From JBHYDC01 sp051861205 (GTDB lineage: Bacteria > Pseudomonadota > Alphaproteobacteria > Rhizobiales > Pleomorphomonadaceae): a DNA stretch of 64,000 nt. The stretch lies in NCBI GenBank assembly GCA_051861205.1, contig JBHYDC010000016.1:36288-100287 (forward strand), written 5' to 3'. Below the pieces are notes generated by a model, which saw only the letters and a list, made by a program, of their open reading frames with translations, did no database searches and was not told where the DNA came from. The position numbers and the translations under genes are program-made. Shown here in pieces: positions 29,767-38,878 of the stretch (position 1 is the stretch's first letter; the number at the start of each line of letters is the position of its first letter).

Positions 29767-30219
29767 ATGGGCGATGCGGCCCCCCATTTGCTCGTCGTCG
29801 ACGCGCGATTTTATGAGGATATCTCGGACGAACTCGTCGCTGGGGCCACCGAGGCGCTGAGTGCCGCCGGGGCCACGTGGGACCGGGTGTCGGTGCCGGG
29901 CGTGCTCGAAATTCCCGCCGCCGTCGCCATGGCGCTCGATGCGGTGGAGGACGGGTCGGTCGAATATGACGGCTATGTCGTGCTCGGCTGCGTCATTCGG
30001 GGCGAAACCACCCATTATGACATCGTGGCGAACGAGTCCGCGCGCGTTCTCATGGAACTCGTGGTGTCGGAAAGTCTTGCCCTCGGCAACGGCATTCTCA
30101 CCGTTGAAAACGACGATCAGGCCTGGGCGCGCGCCCGACGGACCGATAAGAACAAGGGTGCCGCCGCCGCCGGCGCTGCTCTTGCCATGATCAAGGTCAG
30201 GAAAGATTTCCAGGTCTGA
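29767..30219 (+). CDS. ribH: 6,7-dimethyl-8-ribityllumazine synthase
   Basis: Forms lumazine from the pyrimidine and 3,4-dihydroxybutanone phosphate, the penultimate riboflavin step. The 150 residues contain the substrate-loop VPGVLEIPAAVAMAL, VLGCVIRGETTHYDIVANESARVLMELV (with the catalytic histidine) and NGILTVENDDQAWARA with KNKGAAAAGAALAMI. It heads the ribH-nusB-thiL run. Confidence 0.96.
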   Translation: MGDAAPHLLVVDARFYEDISDELVAGATEALSAAGATWDRVSVPGVLEIPAAVAMALDAVEDGSVEYDGYVVLGCVIRGETTHYDIVANESARVLMELVVSESLALGNGILTVENDDQAWARARRTDKNKGAAAAGAALAMIKVRKDFQV

Positions 30220-30252
30220 GCCGCCGCGTCAGGGAAAATCGTCCTAGGAAAT

Positions 30253-30789
30253 ATGTCCTATGCATCACCGGATCCGACCATGACCGACGATCTGCACCCC
30301 TCCAAATCCGAGCCTCGCCCCGCCAATCAGCGCGGCGCTGCCCGGCTTGCCGCCGTTCAGGCGCTGTACCAGCTCGAAATCGGCGGCGGGGATATCGTCA
30401 CCGTCGTGCAGGAGTTCGAGGCGCACCGGCTCGGCAAGGAGATCGACGGCGTCGAATACCGGCAGGCTGATCCCTCCTGGTTCCGCGATATCGTGGCCGG
30501 CGTCGTGGGTGAGCAGCGCACCATCGATCCCATGATCCACACCGCGCTCGTGCAGGACTGGCCGCTGAAGCGCGTCGACGCCACTTTGCGCGCCATCCTG
30601 CGCTGCGGCACCTACGAGCTTTTGAAGCGTGGCGATGTGCCGGGCAAGGTTATCATCACCGAATACATTGACGTTACTCGCGCTTTCTTCGATGGCGAGG
30701 AGTCTAAGCTTGTAAACGGCGTGCTCGACCGTTTGGCCCATGAAGTCCGGCCCGACGAGTTTCCGGGGGCCGTGGAGGCGCGGCCGTGA
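30253..30789 (+). CDS. nusB: transcription antitermination factor NusB
   Basis: An all-helical RNA-binding protein that, with NusE, binds boxA in rRNA antitermination. The family core reads QRGAARLAAVQALYQLEIGG near the N-terminus and LRAILRCGTYELLKRGDVPGKVIITEYIDVTRAFFDGEESKLVNGVLDRLA near the C-terminus. ATG 30253 has AGGAA four to eight bases upstream; ATG 30280 is an alternative. The stop overlaps the GTG of thiL. Confidence 0.95.
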   Translation: MSYASPDPTMTDDLHPSKSEPRPANQRGAARLAAVQALYQLEIGGGDIVTVVQEFEAHRLGKEIDGVEYRQADPSWFRDIVAGVVGEQRTIDPMIHTALVQDWPLKRVDATLRAILRCGTYELLKRGDVPGKVIITEYIDVTRAFFDGEESKLVNGVLDRLAHEVRPDEFPGAVEARP

Positions 30790-31787
30790 GCGACACCGGG
30801 CGGATCGGCGAGTTCGAGCTGATCGCCCGCATCTTCGCGCCGCTGGCCGGGGAGGGCGCCTACGGCCTCCTCGACGACGCCGCCGCCCTGTCGCCGCCGC
30901 CCGGCATGGACCTCGTGCTCACCAAGGACGCACTCGCCGTCGGCGTCCATTTCTTCGCCGATGATCCATGGGACCTTGTTGCCCGCAAGGCGCTGCGGGT
31001 GAATCTCTCCGACCTTGCCGCCAAAGGCGCCCGCCCCCTCGGCTACCTCCTCGCCCTCGGCCTGCCCGATGGCTGGGTGCTGGCCGACATGGACCGTTTC
31101 GGCGCCGGCCTAGCCGCCGATCAAGCCGAGTTCGGCGTGCCGCTGCTCGGCGGCGACACCATCCGCTCGCCGGGCGGCCTCATCCTCTCCGTCACCGCCG
31201 TCGGCGCCGTGCCTACGGGCCGCATCGTTCGCCGGGGCGGAGCGCGGGTGGGCGACGTCGTCGTCGTCACGGGTACCATCGGCGACAGCGCGCTAGGGTT
31301 GCAGCTTCGGCTCGATCCGGGGCTCGCCGACCGGATCGGCCTTGCTGATGACGAGCGTGCATATCTTCTCCGCCGCTATCTCCTGCCCGAACCGCGCGTC
31401 GCCCTCGCGAATACCTTATGCACGCATGCATCTGCCGCCATGGACATCTCCGACGGTCTGATCGGCGACATTTCCAAGATCGCCGCGGCCTCCGGTGCGC
31501 GGATCGAAATCGATGCCGCGCGCATTCCGCTGTCGCCCGCCGCGCGCGCCGCCGTCACTTCGGAATCACGACTACAGCGCGCGGTGCTCAGCGGCGGCGA
31601 TGACTACGAAATCGCCGCTACCTTATCCCCGGATCATCTCGGCGCGTTTCTGGCCGCTTGTGAAAAAGCCAGGATTTCCGCCATTCCGATCGGCCGCGTG
31701 GTCGAGGGCCAAGGCATCGGCGTCACCGGCGGCGGCGTTTTCGGGGCCAATCTCGATTTCGGCGGCGGCAACTACACACACTTCTAA
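30786..31787 (+). CDS. thiL: thiamine-monophosphate kinase
   Basis: Phosphorylates thiamine monophosphate to the active diphosphate. The 333 residues begin GRIGEFELIARIFAPLA and show the PurM-like ATP-binding blocks: LLDDAAALSPPPGMDLVLTKDALAVGVHF, VNLSDLAAKGARPLGYLLAL, PLLGGDTIRSPGG, AMDISDGLIGDISKIA and AVLSGGDDYEI. The GTG start overlaps the nusB stop (GTGA), so translation is coupled. An exact 10-base direct repeat (TTCGGCCGCG twice) lies about 10-30 bases after the stop. Confidence 0.95.
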   Translation: MSDTGRIGEFELIARIFAPLAGEGAYGLLDDAAALSPPPGMDLVLTKDALAVGVHFFADDPWDLVARKALRVNLSDLAAKGARPLGYLLALGLPDGWVLADMDRFGAGLAADQAEFGVPLLGGDTIRSPGGLILSVTAVGAVPTGRIVRRGGARVGDVVVVTGTIGDSALGLQLRLDPGLADRIGLADDERAYLLRRYLLPEPRVALANTLCTHASAAMDISDGLIGDISKIAAASGARIEIDAARIPLSPAARAAVTSESRLQRAVLSGGDDYEIAATLSPDHLGAFLAACEKARISAIPIGRVVEGQGIGVTGGGVFGANLDFGGGNYTHF

Positions 31788-31929
31788 AACTTCGGCCGCG
31801 AATTCGGCCGCGCAAAGCCGTGTTTTGCCTATCAATTCGCCGGGCGCGCGACCCGTACAAAGCCGAAAAATGTCATCAATCACAAATATCTAGCTTGCGA
31901 ACGAGAGCCGGACGGAGCATGCAAGAGGC

Positions 31930-33159
31930 ATGTCCGAGCCCCAATATCTCCCCCTTCGCAAGGCGCGCCAAGCCGCCCTCGTCCTCGCCACCGCCACCGC
32001 TTTCGGCGGCTCGGTCGGCCCCATCGCCATCGGAACGGGAGGTCTCGTCGGTGCATCACTTCTACCCCCCGACCAGATCGCGCTCGCCACAATTCCGGTC
32101 ACCACCTTCGTCATCGGCTCCGCCATCGCCTCCATTCCCGCCGCTCTTGCCATGCGCCGGATCGGAAGGCGGGCGGGGTTCATGTCGGGCGCGCTGCTGG
32201 GCGCACTTGGCGCGGTTGGAAGCGCGGCGTCTATCCTACTGGGATCATTCGTTCTTTTTGCTCTGGCGATGGCGGTTATGGGGGCTTCGAACGCGTTTAT
32301 TCAGCAATATCGATTCGCTGCCGCCGATGCCTCCGAGCCTTCTTTCAAGCCCAAAGCCATCTCTTTTGTGCTGGTCGGCGGCGTCGTAACCGGTGTGCTC
32401 GGGCCGCAGGTTTCCATTCATACGCAATGGATTACACCTAATGCGCCGCTTGCCGGGCCGTTCTTTGTTCTGTCCGGTCTGTTTGTCGCGGCAGCTCTCG
32501 TTCTCTCTCGTCTCGTTGTTCCTGCGCCCGCTGTTGTAACGACGTTAAGTGATCGCGGTCGTACTCTGGGCGAAATTGTCTTGAAGCGTAAGTTCATCGT
32601 CGCGCTTATTGTTGCAATTTCGACTTATTCTTTAATGAGCTATGTTATGACCGCCTCACCCCTTGCAATGGTGGGCCATCACCATCATCACGCCGACGCG
32701 CAACTTGCAATTCAGTGGCATGCTATCGCGATGTTCGCCCCAAGCTTCTTCTGCGGCAGCTTGATTCAGCGCTTCGGAAAAGTCCCCGTTGCAGCATCCG
32801 GCCTTGTGCTGATTGCGCTCGCGGCAGTCGTTGCGCTGAGCGGTACTAGCCTCATGCATTTCTGGGTTGCACTTATACTTCTCGGCGTTGGCTGGAACTT
32901 TGGCTTTATTGCCGCCACCGCGATGGTTGCTGGCCTTTACAAACCTGAAGAAAGCGGCCGCGTGCAGGCGACCAACGAGTTCCTGCTTTTCGGCACCGTT
33001 GCCATGGCCTCCTTCGCCTCTGGCAAGTTACTGGCGATCTATGGCTGGGAAACAATGAATCTCATTGTATTTCCAGTGGTTGGCATCTGCCTCCTCCTCA
33101 TGGCTTTTGACGGAATCGCGACGCGCCGCGAAAGATTGGCTGCCGGGATTGTGTCGTAA
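31930..33159 (+). CDS. major facilitator superfamily transporter
   Basis: A 409-residue, about 12-helix MFS protein. The inter-helix 2-3 loop reads ALAMRRIGRRAGFMSG, the usual basic motif, and the second half shows LIQRFGKVPVAASGLVL. It resembles the YnfM/YwoG-type permeases of rhizobia whose substrate is unknown. A run of five histidines (GHHHHHADAQ, about residues 250-259) lies in a loop between helices 7 and 8. That run might bind metal, but the family call does not depend on it. The last two thirds of the gene are less GC-rich than its neighbours. Confidence 0.85.
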   Translation: MSEPQYLPLRKARQAALVLATATAFGGSVGPIAIGTGGLVGASLLPPDQIALATIPVTTFVIGSAIASIPAALAMRRIGRRAGFMSGALLGALGAVGSAASILLGSFVLFALAMAVMGASNAFIQQYRFAAADASEPSFKPKAISFVLVGGVVTGVLGPQVSIHTQWITPNAPLAGPFFVLSGLFVAAALVLSRLVVPAPAVVTTLSDRGRTLGEIVLKRKFIVALIVAISTYSLMSYVMTASPLAMVGHHHHHADAQLAIQWHAIAMFAPSFFCGSLIQRFGKVPVAASGLVLIALAAVVALSGTSLMHFWVALILLGVGWNFGFIAATAMVAGLYKPEESGRVQATNEFLLFGTVAMASFASGKLLAIYGWETMNLIVFPVVGICLLLMAFDGIATRRERLAAGIVS

Positions 33160-33292
33160 GCGGCATCGAGTTTCCTCCGGCAGTGGTAGTTTTCAGGACG
33201 TTCGGCCGCGTCTTTTATAGTCCGTGGCGACCGATATCTTCATTTGATGTGAATCGGCTTTAAAGTTTTGCCGTCTTGGCGCTTTCCATCCC

Positions 33293-33320
33293 TTGACGAT
33301 CAAACCTGAGCCGATACGGT
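33293..33320 (+). promoter_or_regulatory. predicted promoter and structured leader of hppA
   Basis: TTGACG at 33293-33298 and TACGGT at 33315-33320 (16-base spacer) could drive a leader of about 140 bases. That leader can fold into CCCGCT/AGCGGG (33324-33329 with 33334-33339, loop TCCG) and CCGAACC/GGTTCGG (33374-33380 with 33387-33393, loop GGGAGG). The rest of the 307-base gap 33160-33466 shows no gene. Confidence 0.4.
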
Positions 33321-33466
33321 ATGCCCGCTTCCGAGCGGGGTTGCCGGGAGCTTCTCATAGGGCGAGTCGTGTTCCGAACCGGGAGGGGTTCGGTTTCCGG
33401 CGGTTTTCCCGGGGGAGGGAGGCGCTTGGATCCCAGGAAGCGGGGTCCGGGCAATCTGGAGGGATC

Positions 33467-35638
33467 ATGAGCGCTCTTTATTTGGTCATTGTTTGCGGCC
33501 TGCTTTCACTTGCATACGGAGCATGGGCTATCCGTTCGGTCATGGCATCGGACGCGGGTAACGCTCGCATGCAAGAAATCGCCGGCTACGTGCGCGAAGG
33601 CGCGCAAGCCTATCTCAAACGCCAGTATGTAACGATCGGCGTCGTTGGCATTGTGATCTTCATCGGTCTTGGCTTCTTGCTCGGCTGGTTGGTTGCGGTT
33701 GGCTTTGCCATTGGTGCAATTCTGTCGGCTGTGGCTGGCTTTATTGGCATGAACGTTTCGGTACGCGCCAACGTACGCACAGCCGCCGCTTCGATGCAGT
33801 CGCTGTCGGCGGGGCTCGATATCGCCTTCAAATCCGGCGCCGTCACCGGCATGCTGGTGGCAGGCTTGGCGCTTCTGGGCGTTGCGGTCTACTACGCGGT
33901 TCTCACGGGTCCGCTCGGGTTCGTTCCCGTCAACAACGTCATTTCGAGAACCGTCATCGATTCGCTGGTGGCGCTCGGCTTCGGCGCATCGCTGATTTCG
34001 ATCTTCGCCCGTCTCGGCGGCGGTATCTTCACCAAGGGTGCGGACGTCGGCGGCGATCTTGTCGGTAAGGTCGAGGCTGGTATTCCCGAAGATGATCCGC
34101 GCAATCCCGCCACGATCGCCGACAACGTCGGTGATAACGTCGGTGACTGCGCCGGTATGGCGGCCGACTTGTTTGAAACCTATGCGGTGACTGTTGTCGC
34201 CACCATGGTTCTTGCCGCGATCTTCTTTGCAGGCCAGGACATAGTCTCGCAGGCCATGCTCTATCCGCTCGCGATTTGCGGCGTCTGCATCGTCACCTCG
34301 ATCATCGGCACCTTCTTCGTGCGACTCGGGGCCAATAACTCGATCATGGGCGCGCTCTATAAGGGCCTATGGGCAACGACCATCCTCTCGGCTCTCGGCG
34401 TCGGGGCGGCAACGTCGCTCACAGTCGGCTGGGGCCCGATCGGCGCGGTCAACTCCGCCGGATTGCAGATCACGGGTTGGAACCTGTTCTTCTGCGGTAT
34501 CATCGGCCTTGTCGTGACCGGCGCCATCGTTTGGATCACCGAGTTCTACACCGGCATCGGCTTCCGCCCGGTTCGGTCGATCAGTCAGGCTTCGGTGACG
34601 GGGCATGGCACCAACGTGATCCAAGGCCTTGCCGTATCACTGGAATCGACGGCGTTGCCCACGATCGTGATCGTGATCGGCATCATCTCGACCTTCGAAC
34701 TGGCGGGTCTCTTCGGCACCGCCATCGCGGTCACGACCATGCTCGGCCTCGCCGGTATGATCGTCGCCCTCGACGCCTTCGGCCCGGTGACTGACAACGC
34801 CGGCGGCATCGCGGAAATGGCGGGATTGCCCAAGGAAGTGCGTCAGACCACCGACGCTCTGGACGCGGTCGGCAACACGACGAAGGCGGTCACCAAGGGC
34901 TACGCGATCGGTTCCGCTGGTCTTGGCGCGCTGGTGCTGTTTGCCGCGTATAACTCCGACCTGCAGTATTTCGTGGCACAGGCCAATGCGCCGGGATCCA
35001 CGGAGTACCAATACTTCAAGGGCATCACGCCGGACTTCTCGCTCACCAATCCTTACGTGGTGGTGGGCTTGCTCCTCGGTGGTCTCATCCCGTTCCTCTT
35101 CGGCGGCATCGCGATGACCGCCGTTGGCCGGGCGGCTGGCGCGATCGTGGAGGAAGTGCGCAAGCAGTTCCGCGAGAAGCCCGGCATCATGGCGGGCACG
35201 GAAAAGCCGGATTACGGCCGCGCGGTCGATATTCTGACCAAGGCCGCCATTCGCGAGATGATCGTTCCCTCGTTGCTCCCGGTGCTCGCGCCCATCGTGA
35301 TCTACTTCCTGGTGGATGCGATCGCGGGCAAGAGCCAGGCCTTCTCTGCGGTTGGCGCGATGCTTCTCGGCGTGATCGTCACTGGCCTCTTCGTCGCCAT
35401 CTCGATGACGTCGGGGGGCGGTGCCTGGGACAATGCCAAGAAGAGCTTCGAGGACGGCTTCGTGGATGCGAATGGCCAGAAGCACTATAAGGGCTCCGAG
35501 GCTCACAAGGCATCGGTGACCGGCGATACCGTTGGCGATCCCTACAAGGACACGGCCGGTCCGGCTGTGAACCCGGCGATCAAGATCACCAACATCGTGG
35601 CCCTTCTGCTGCTCGCGGTGCTGGCCCATAGCGCGTGA
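33467..35638 (+). CDS. hppA: K+-insensitive proton-translocating pyrophosphatase
   Basis: Membrane pyrophosphatase that couples PPi hydrolysis to proton export. The 723-residue protein has about 16 helices and the catalytic acidic stretch DVGGDLVGKVEAGIPEDDPRNPATIADNVGDNVGDCAGMAADLFE, plus the C-terminal GDTVGDPYKDTAGPAVNP. The GNTTKAVTKGYAIGSAGLGAL segment has lysine where K+-dependent enzymes have alanine, and so indicates the K+-independent subtype. ATG 33467 has GGAGG seven bases upstream; an in-frame upstream extension is not family-like. Confidence 0.97.
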   Translation: MSALYLVIVCGLLSLAYGAWAIRSVMASDAGNARMQEIAGYVREGAQAYLKRQYVTIGVVGIVIFIGLGFLLGWLVAVGFAIGAILSAVAGFIGMNVSVRANVRTAAASMQSLSAGLDIAFKSGAVTGMLVAGLALLGVAVYYAVLTGPLGFVPVNNVISRTVIDSLVALGFGASLISIFARLGGGIFTKGADVGGDLVGKVEAGIPEDDPRNPATIADNVGDNVGDCAGMAADLFETYAVTVVATMVLAAIFFAGQDIVSQAMLYPLAICGVCIVTSIIGTFFVRLGANNSIMGALYKGLWATTILSALGVGAATSLTVGWGPIGAVNSAGLQITGWNLFFCGIIGLVVTGAIVWITEFYTGIGFRPVRSISQASVTGHGTNVIQGLAVSLESTALPTIVIVIGIISTFELAGLFGTAIAVTTMLGLAGMIVALDAFGPVTDNAGGIAEMAGLPKEVRQTTDALDAVGNTTKAVTKGYAIGSAGLGALVLFAAYNSDLQYFVAQANAPGSTEYQYFKGITPDFSLTNPYVVVGLLLGGLIPFLFGGIAMTAVGRAAGAIVEEVRKQFREKPGIMAGTEKPDYGRAVDILTKAAIREMIVPSLLPVLAPIVIYFLVDAIAGKSQAFSAVGAMLLGVIVTGLFVAISMTSGGGAWDNAKKSFEDGFVDANGQKHYKGSEAHKASVTGDTVGDPYKDTAGPAVNPAIKITNIVALLLLAVLAHSA

Positions 35639-35662
35639 TATCGCGCCGTGTTGATTGAGTTA

Positions 35663-35697
35663 GAGTCTCCGCGAGGTCACTCGCGGGGGCTCTTTTT
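35663..35697 (+). terminator. Rho-independent terminator of hppA
   Basis: A 13-bp stem with two G-U pairs (35663-35675 with 35680-35692), loop GTCA, is followed by five T residues at 35693-35697. Confidence 0.85.
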
Positions 35698-35863
35698 ATT
35701 TGGGATAGATTTTTGATTCCAGTGGCTTATCTTCGATGAGTGCGTCTTGACGCACCGGCCGTTACGGCTCGGCTGGCCATATTCTTCCCGGCACAATCCA
35801 ACCGGGCCGCGTTTGGAGCGCAGCCCGTTAAAGCTATTTGGGTTCGTGAAACCGGAGCGAGAC

Positions 35864-36292
35864 TTAACCGCCGAAGGGGTTCGTCCGGCCGACTGCGCCC
35901 AGCATCTGGCCGATCAGGCTGATGTCCGCACCACCCGTTCGGGTCTTGCGCTCGATGAAGTCGAACACCTTGCCGTCTTGCAGCCCGTAGTTCGAAATCT
36001 GCCGAACCGCGCCGTTTTCATCGAAATAGACGGCCAGCACGCGCTGGTCGGTCACTTCGCGGCCCATGATCGGATTTTCGTTGATGCTTTGCGTGATGTA
36101 GTACCAGGTGTCCCCTGCCAGCGCCGACGTGGTGGACGGCGTGCCGAGCACCAGCGAGACCTGCTCGCGCGACGACCCGACGGGCACCTGCTCCAGAGCG
36201 TTTTCGGACAATACATAGCCATGCTGCATCGCTGGCATGCCGCAGGATGCGAGGAGGAAGGCGGATAGAACCGCAGTCGCGAGCAACTTCAT
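35864..36292 (-). CDS. bamE: outer membrane assembly lipoprotein BamE (SmpA/OmlA)
   Basis: Small lipoprotein of the BAM complex that helps insert beta-barrel proteins. The 142 residues have a lipoprotein signal (MKLLATAVLSAFLLASC, cysteine near 17) and the BamE core VPVGSSREQVSLVLGTPSTTSALAGDTWYYITQ, then VLAVYFDENGAVRQISNYGLQDG. ATG 36292 is chosen over an upstream ATG because the signal peptide starts there. It is divergent from the ubiquinol-cytochrome c chaperone gene, as in other rhizobia. Confidence 0.93.
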   Translation of the reverse strand: MKLLATAVLSAFLLASCGMPAMQHGYVLSENALEQVPVGSSREQVSLVLGTPSTTSALAGDTWYYITQSINENPIMGREVTDQRVLAVYFDENGAVRQISNYGLQDGKVFDFIERKTRTGGADISLIGQMLGAVGRTNPFGG

Positions 36293-36469
36293 GCCGGCAC
36301 CCTTACCAGAGAGACGCCCGATACGACCTGCATCCAATTTGGCCTCCCGATACTTATTACAAGCCCTGCTTGGCAACTTGGTTATCCTGCGTTAGGTCAC
36401 GAAGCAACGGCAAATCCGAACCGGACCGGCTCGGATGTCTTTGGGCATGAATAGGGCATACGCAAGGCG

Positions 36470-37021
36470 ATGGTTTTCGGTCTCTTCAGACGGCGGACGG
36501 CGGATCCCATCCCCCAGCTTTATGCGGCTGTGGTGGAGCGCGCCCGCATGCCGGTGTTTTATCTGGACTATAGCGTGCCCGACACCGTTGAAGGCCGGTT
36601 CGAGTTGATCGTCCTGCATTGCGGGCTCGTCGTCAGCCGGCTCGGCGGGGGCGATGACGCGGCTCGCGAGGAGGGGCGGCGGTTGGCGGAGGCGTTTTTC
36701 GCCGATATGGACCGCAGCTTGCGGGAAATGGGCACGGGCGATCTATCTGTCGCCAAGAAAATGAAGAAGATCGCCAGCGCCTTCTATGGGCGCGTCGGCG
36801 CCTATCAGTCGGCCTTGGAAGCGGGCGATCTCATGCGCCTCGCGGCTGCACTGGACAAAAACATCTATGATGACGCGGCGCCCGCCGGGGCCTGCGAGGC
36901 GCTGGCGCAGTATACGGCCAAGGCCGCAGCCGATCTGCAGGCCGCGACGGTGGAAAGCATTCTGTCCGCCGCCCTGCCATGGGAGCAGCCCGGCCCCGTT
37001 TCGAAGGATCCTGCACCATGA
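36470..37021 (+). CDS. ubiquinol-cytochrome c chaperone family protein
   Basis: A 183-residue cytoplasmic protein related to mitochondrial Cbp3, which helps assemble cytochrome b of the bc1 complex. The family region covers YAAVVERARMPVFYLDYSVPDTVEGRFELIVLHCGLVVSRL and AFFADMDRSLREMGTGDLSVAKKMKKIASAFYGRVGAYQSAL. Its stop overlaps the ATG of the DUF177 gene (ATGA), so the two are translationally coupled. Confidence 0.9.
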   Translation: MVFGLFRRRTADPIPQLYAAVVERARMPVFYLDYSVPDTVEGRFELIVLHCGLVVSRLGGGDDAAREEGRRLAEAFFADMDRSLREMGTGDLSVAKKMKKIASAFYGRVGAYQSALEAGDLMRLAAALDKNIYDDAAPAGACEALAQYTAKAAADLQAATVESILSAALPWEQPGPVSKDPAP

Positions 37022-37587
37022 CCCGCGACTCCGCTCATGGACACGATGCCCGCTATCCGATTTCGCGCAAGGTGGCCGTCGATTCTCTGCCGCCGAAGGG
37101 CACGACGGTAACGGTCGAGGCGACGCCTGAGGAATGCCGGCAACTCGCCGAGGTTCTGGATATTCTCGCCATCGACTGGGTGCGCGCCGAACTGACCGTG
37201 GCGCCCTGGCGCAAGACGGGTGCGAAGGTGGCGGGAGAGGTTTCCGCCGCCGTCAAACAGGCCTGCGTCGTCACGCTCGATCCGGTTGACGAGATTGTTC
37301 GCGAGGGCGTCGACCTCACATTCCTGCCGCCCGAAGACCTTGGCAAGCTTACGCCCGTCAAGGATTTGGAGATGGAACTCCCGGACCTCGATGCGCCCGA
37401 ACCGCTTGAAAGCCGGTTCATCGACCTTGGCGATATCGTGGCCGAATTCGTCGCGATGGGCCTCGATCCCTATCCGCGCAAGCCCGGTGCCGTGTTCGAG
37501 CCGATCATCGAGGACGACCCGGCCAACGATGACAAAATCCAGCCGTTCGCGGGGCTTTCCGCTCTTAAACCTGAGGAAAAGTCCTGA
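37018..37587 (+). CDS. DUF177 (YceD) family protein
   Basis: A 189-residue protein of the YceD/DUF177 family, linked to 23S rRNA processing in E. coli and usually encoded near rpmF-plsX. Visible are PISRKVAVDSLPPKGTTVTVEATPEECRQLAEVL, RTGAKVAGEVSAAVKQACVVTLDPV, and the acidic tail pattern IDLGDIVAEFVAMGLDPYPRKPGA. ATG 37018 overlaps the previous stop. It is followed by plsX. Confidence 0.88.
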   Translation: MTRDSAHGHDARYPISRKVAVDSLPPKGTTVTVEATPEECRQLAEVLDILAIDWVRAELTVAPWRKTGAKVAGEVSAAVKQACVVTLDPVDEIVREGVDLTFLPPEDLGKLTPVKDLEMELPDLDAPEPLESRFIDLGDIVAEFVAMGLDPYPRKPGAVFEPIIEDDPANDDKIQPFAGLSALKPEEKS

Positions 37588-37720
37588 TACGGCCGGCATC
37601 CTTGGCATGCACGCAGAACAAGTCGTTTTTTGAGTTGTCACGACGCTGCGCTTGGTTATCTTCCGCGCGCATCGCATCGCCCCCATCTGATCGTCGTTCG
37701 ACAAGGTCCCACACGCTTCC

Positions 37721-38791
37721 ATGGCAAAGCCACTGATCATTTCCATCGACGTCATGGGCGGCGACCACGGCCCGTCCGTGACGATCGCGGGGGCTGACCT
37801 CGAACTTTCGCGGCGACCTCACATCCGGTTTGAGCTTTACGGCGACGAGGCCGTTGTGCGGCCGGTGCTTGAGAAATATCCCCGCGTGATGGCGGCCTCG
37901 AATTTCCATCATTGCGAGGTGACGGTTTCCATGCACGACAAGCCCAGCGTCGCGCTGCGGCAGGGACGCTGGAAGTCGTCGATGTGGCGGGCGATCGAGG
38001 CGGTGAAGAAGGGTGAGGCCTCGGTTGCTGTTTCGGCCGGCAACACCGGCGCGCTGATGGTCATGTCGAAGTTTTGCCTGCGCACGATGGCCAACATCGA
38101 GCGCCCGGCGATCGCGGCGATCTGGCCGACGCTTCGCTCGGAATCCATCGTGCTCGACGTGGGCGCCACCATCGACGCGGATGCCCAGCAGCTCATGGAT
38201 TTCGCCGTGATGGGCGGAGCGATGGCGCGGGCGCTGTTCCAGACGGAGCGGGCGACGGTGGGGCTGCTCAACATCGGCGTCGAGGACGTGAAGGGCAACG
38301 AGGAGGTGCGCACCGCTGCCCAGTTGCTGCGCGACGCCAACCTTGCGAACCTTCATTACGAGGGTTTCGTAGAGGGTGACGACATCGGCCAAGGCCGGGT
38401 GGACGTGATCGTGACGGAGGGTTTTTCCGGCAATATCGCGCTGAAAACCGCCGAGGGCACGGCGCGGCAGGTGGGATCCTATCTCAGGGCCGCGATGAGG
38501 CGTACGCTGATGGCGCGGATCGGCTATCTCTTCGCCCGTTCGGCTTTCGAGCGGCTGCGGGAAAAGATGGATCCGCGCAAGCTCAACGGCGGCGTGTTCC
38601 TCGGCCTCAACGGCATTGTCATCAAAAGCCATGGCGGCACCGACGCCGAGGGTTTTTCAAGCGCGCTCGATCTAGCGTATGATATGGTTAGAAATGACCT
38701 TCTCGCCAAAATTGAAACCGATCTCACGCACTATCATCGCAGCCGCTACGTGGCGGGCCCGGCAACCGCGGTTCCGCCCGTGGAGAGCTAA
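37721..38791 (+). CDS. plsX: phosphate acyltransferase PlsX
   Basis: Converts acyl-ACP and phosphate to acyl-phosphate, starting phosphatidic acid synthesis. The 356 residues begin IISIDVMGGDHGPSVTIAGA and include SVAVSAGNTGALMVMSKF, NIGVEDVKGNEEVRTAAQLL and EGFVEGDDIGQGRVDVIVTEGFSGNIALKTAEG, all diagnostic blocks. It leads directly to fabH, as is typical. Confidence 0.96.
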   Translation: MAKPLIISIDVMGGDHGPSVTIAGADLELSRRPHIRFELYGDEAVVRPVLEKYPRVMAASNFHHCEVTVSMHDKPSVALRQGRWKSSMWRAIEAVKKGEASVAVSAGNTGALMVMSKFCLRTMANIERPAIAAIWPTLRSESIVLDVGATIDADAQQLMDFAVMGGAMARALFQTERATVGLLNIGVEDVKGNEEVRTAAQLLRDANLANLHYEGFVEGDDIGQGRVDVIVTEGFSGNIALKTAEGTARQVGSYLRAAMRRTLMARIGYLFARSAFERLREKMDPRKLNGGVFLGLNGIVIKSHGGTDAEGFSSALDLAYDMVRNDLLAKIETDLTHYHRSRYVAGPATAVPPVES

Positions 38792-38878
38792 GACCGTTAC
38801 GGGGTGAGCGCGGCGTTAGACCATCAGCATCGCATCGAGGGCCGCTCGGCGGCGTGGCTGGATTTTCAAGAGGTTTTC

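Noticed and set aside
33160..33466. Fluoride (crcB) riboswitch before hppA
   Set aside because: The leader is structured, but I could not find the conserved fluoride-riboswitch core or its ending motif.
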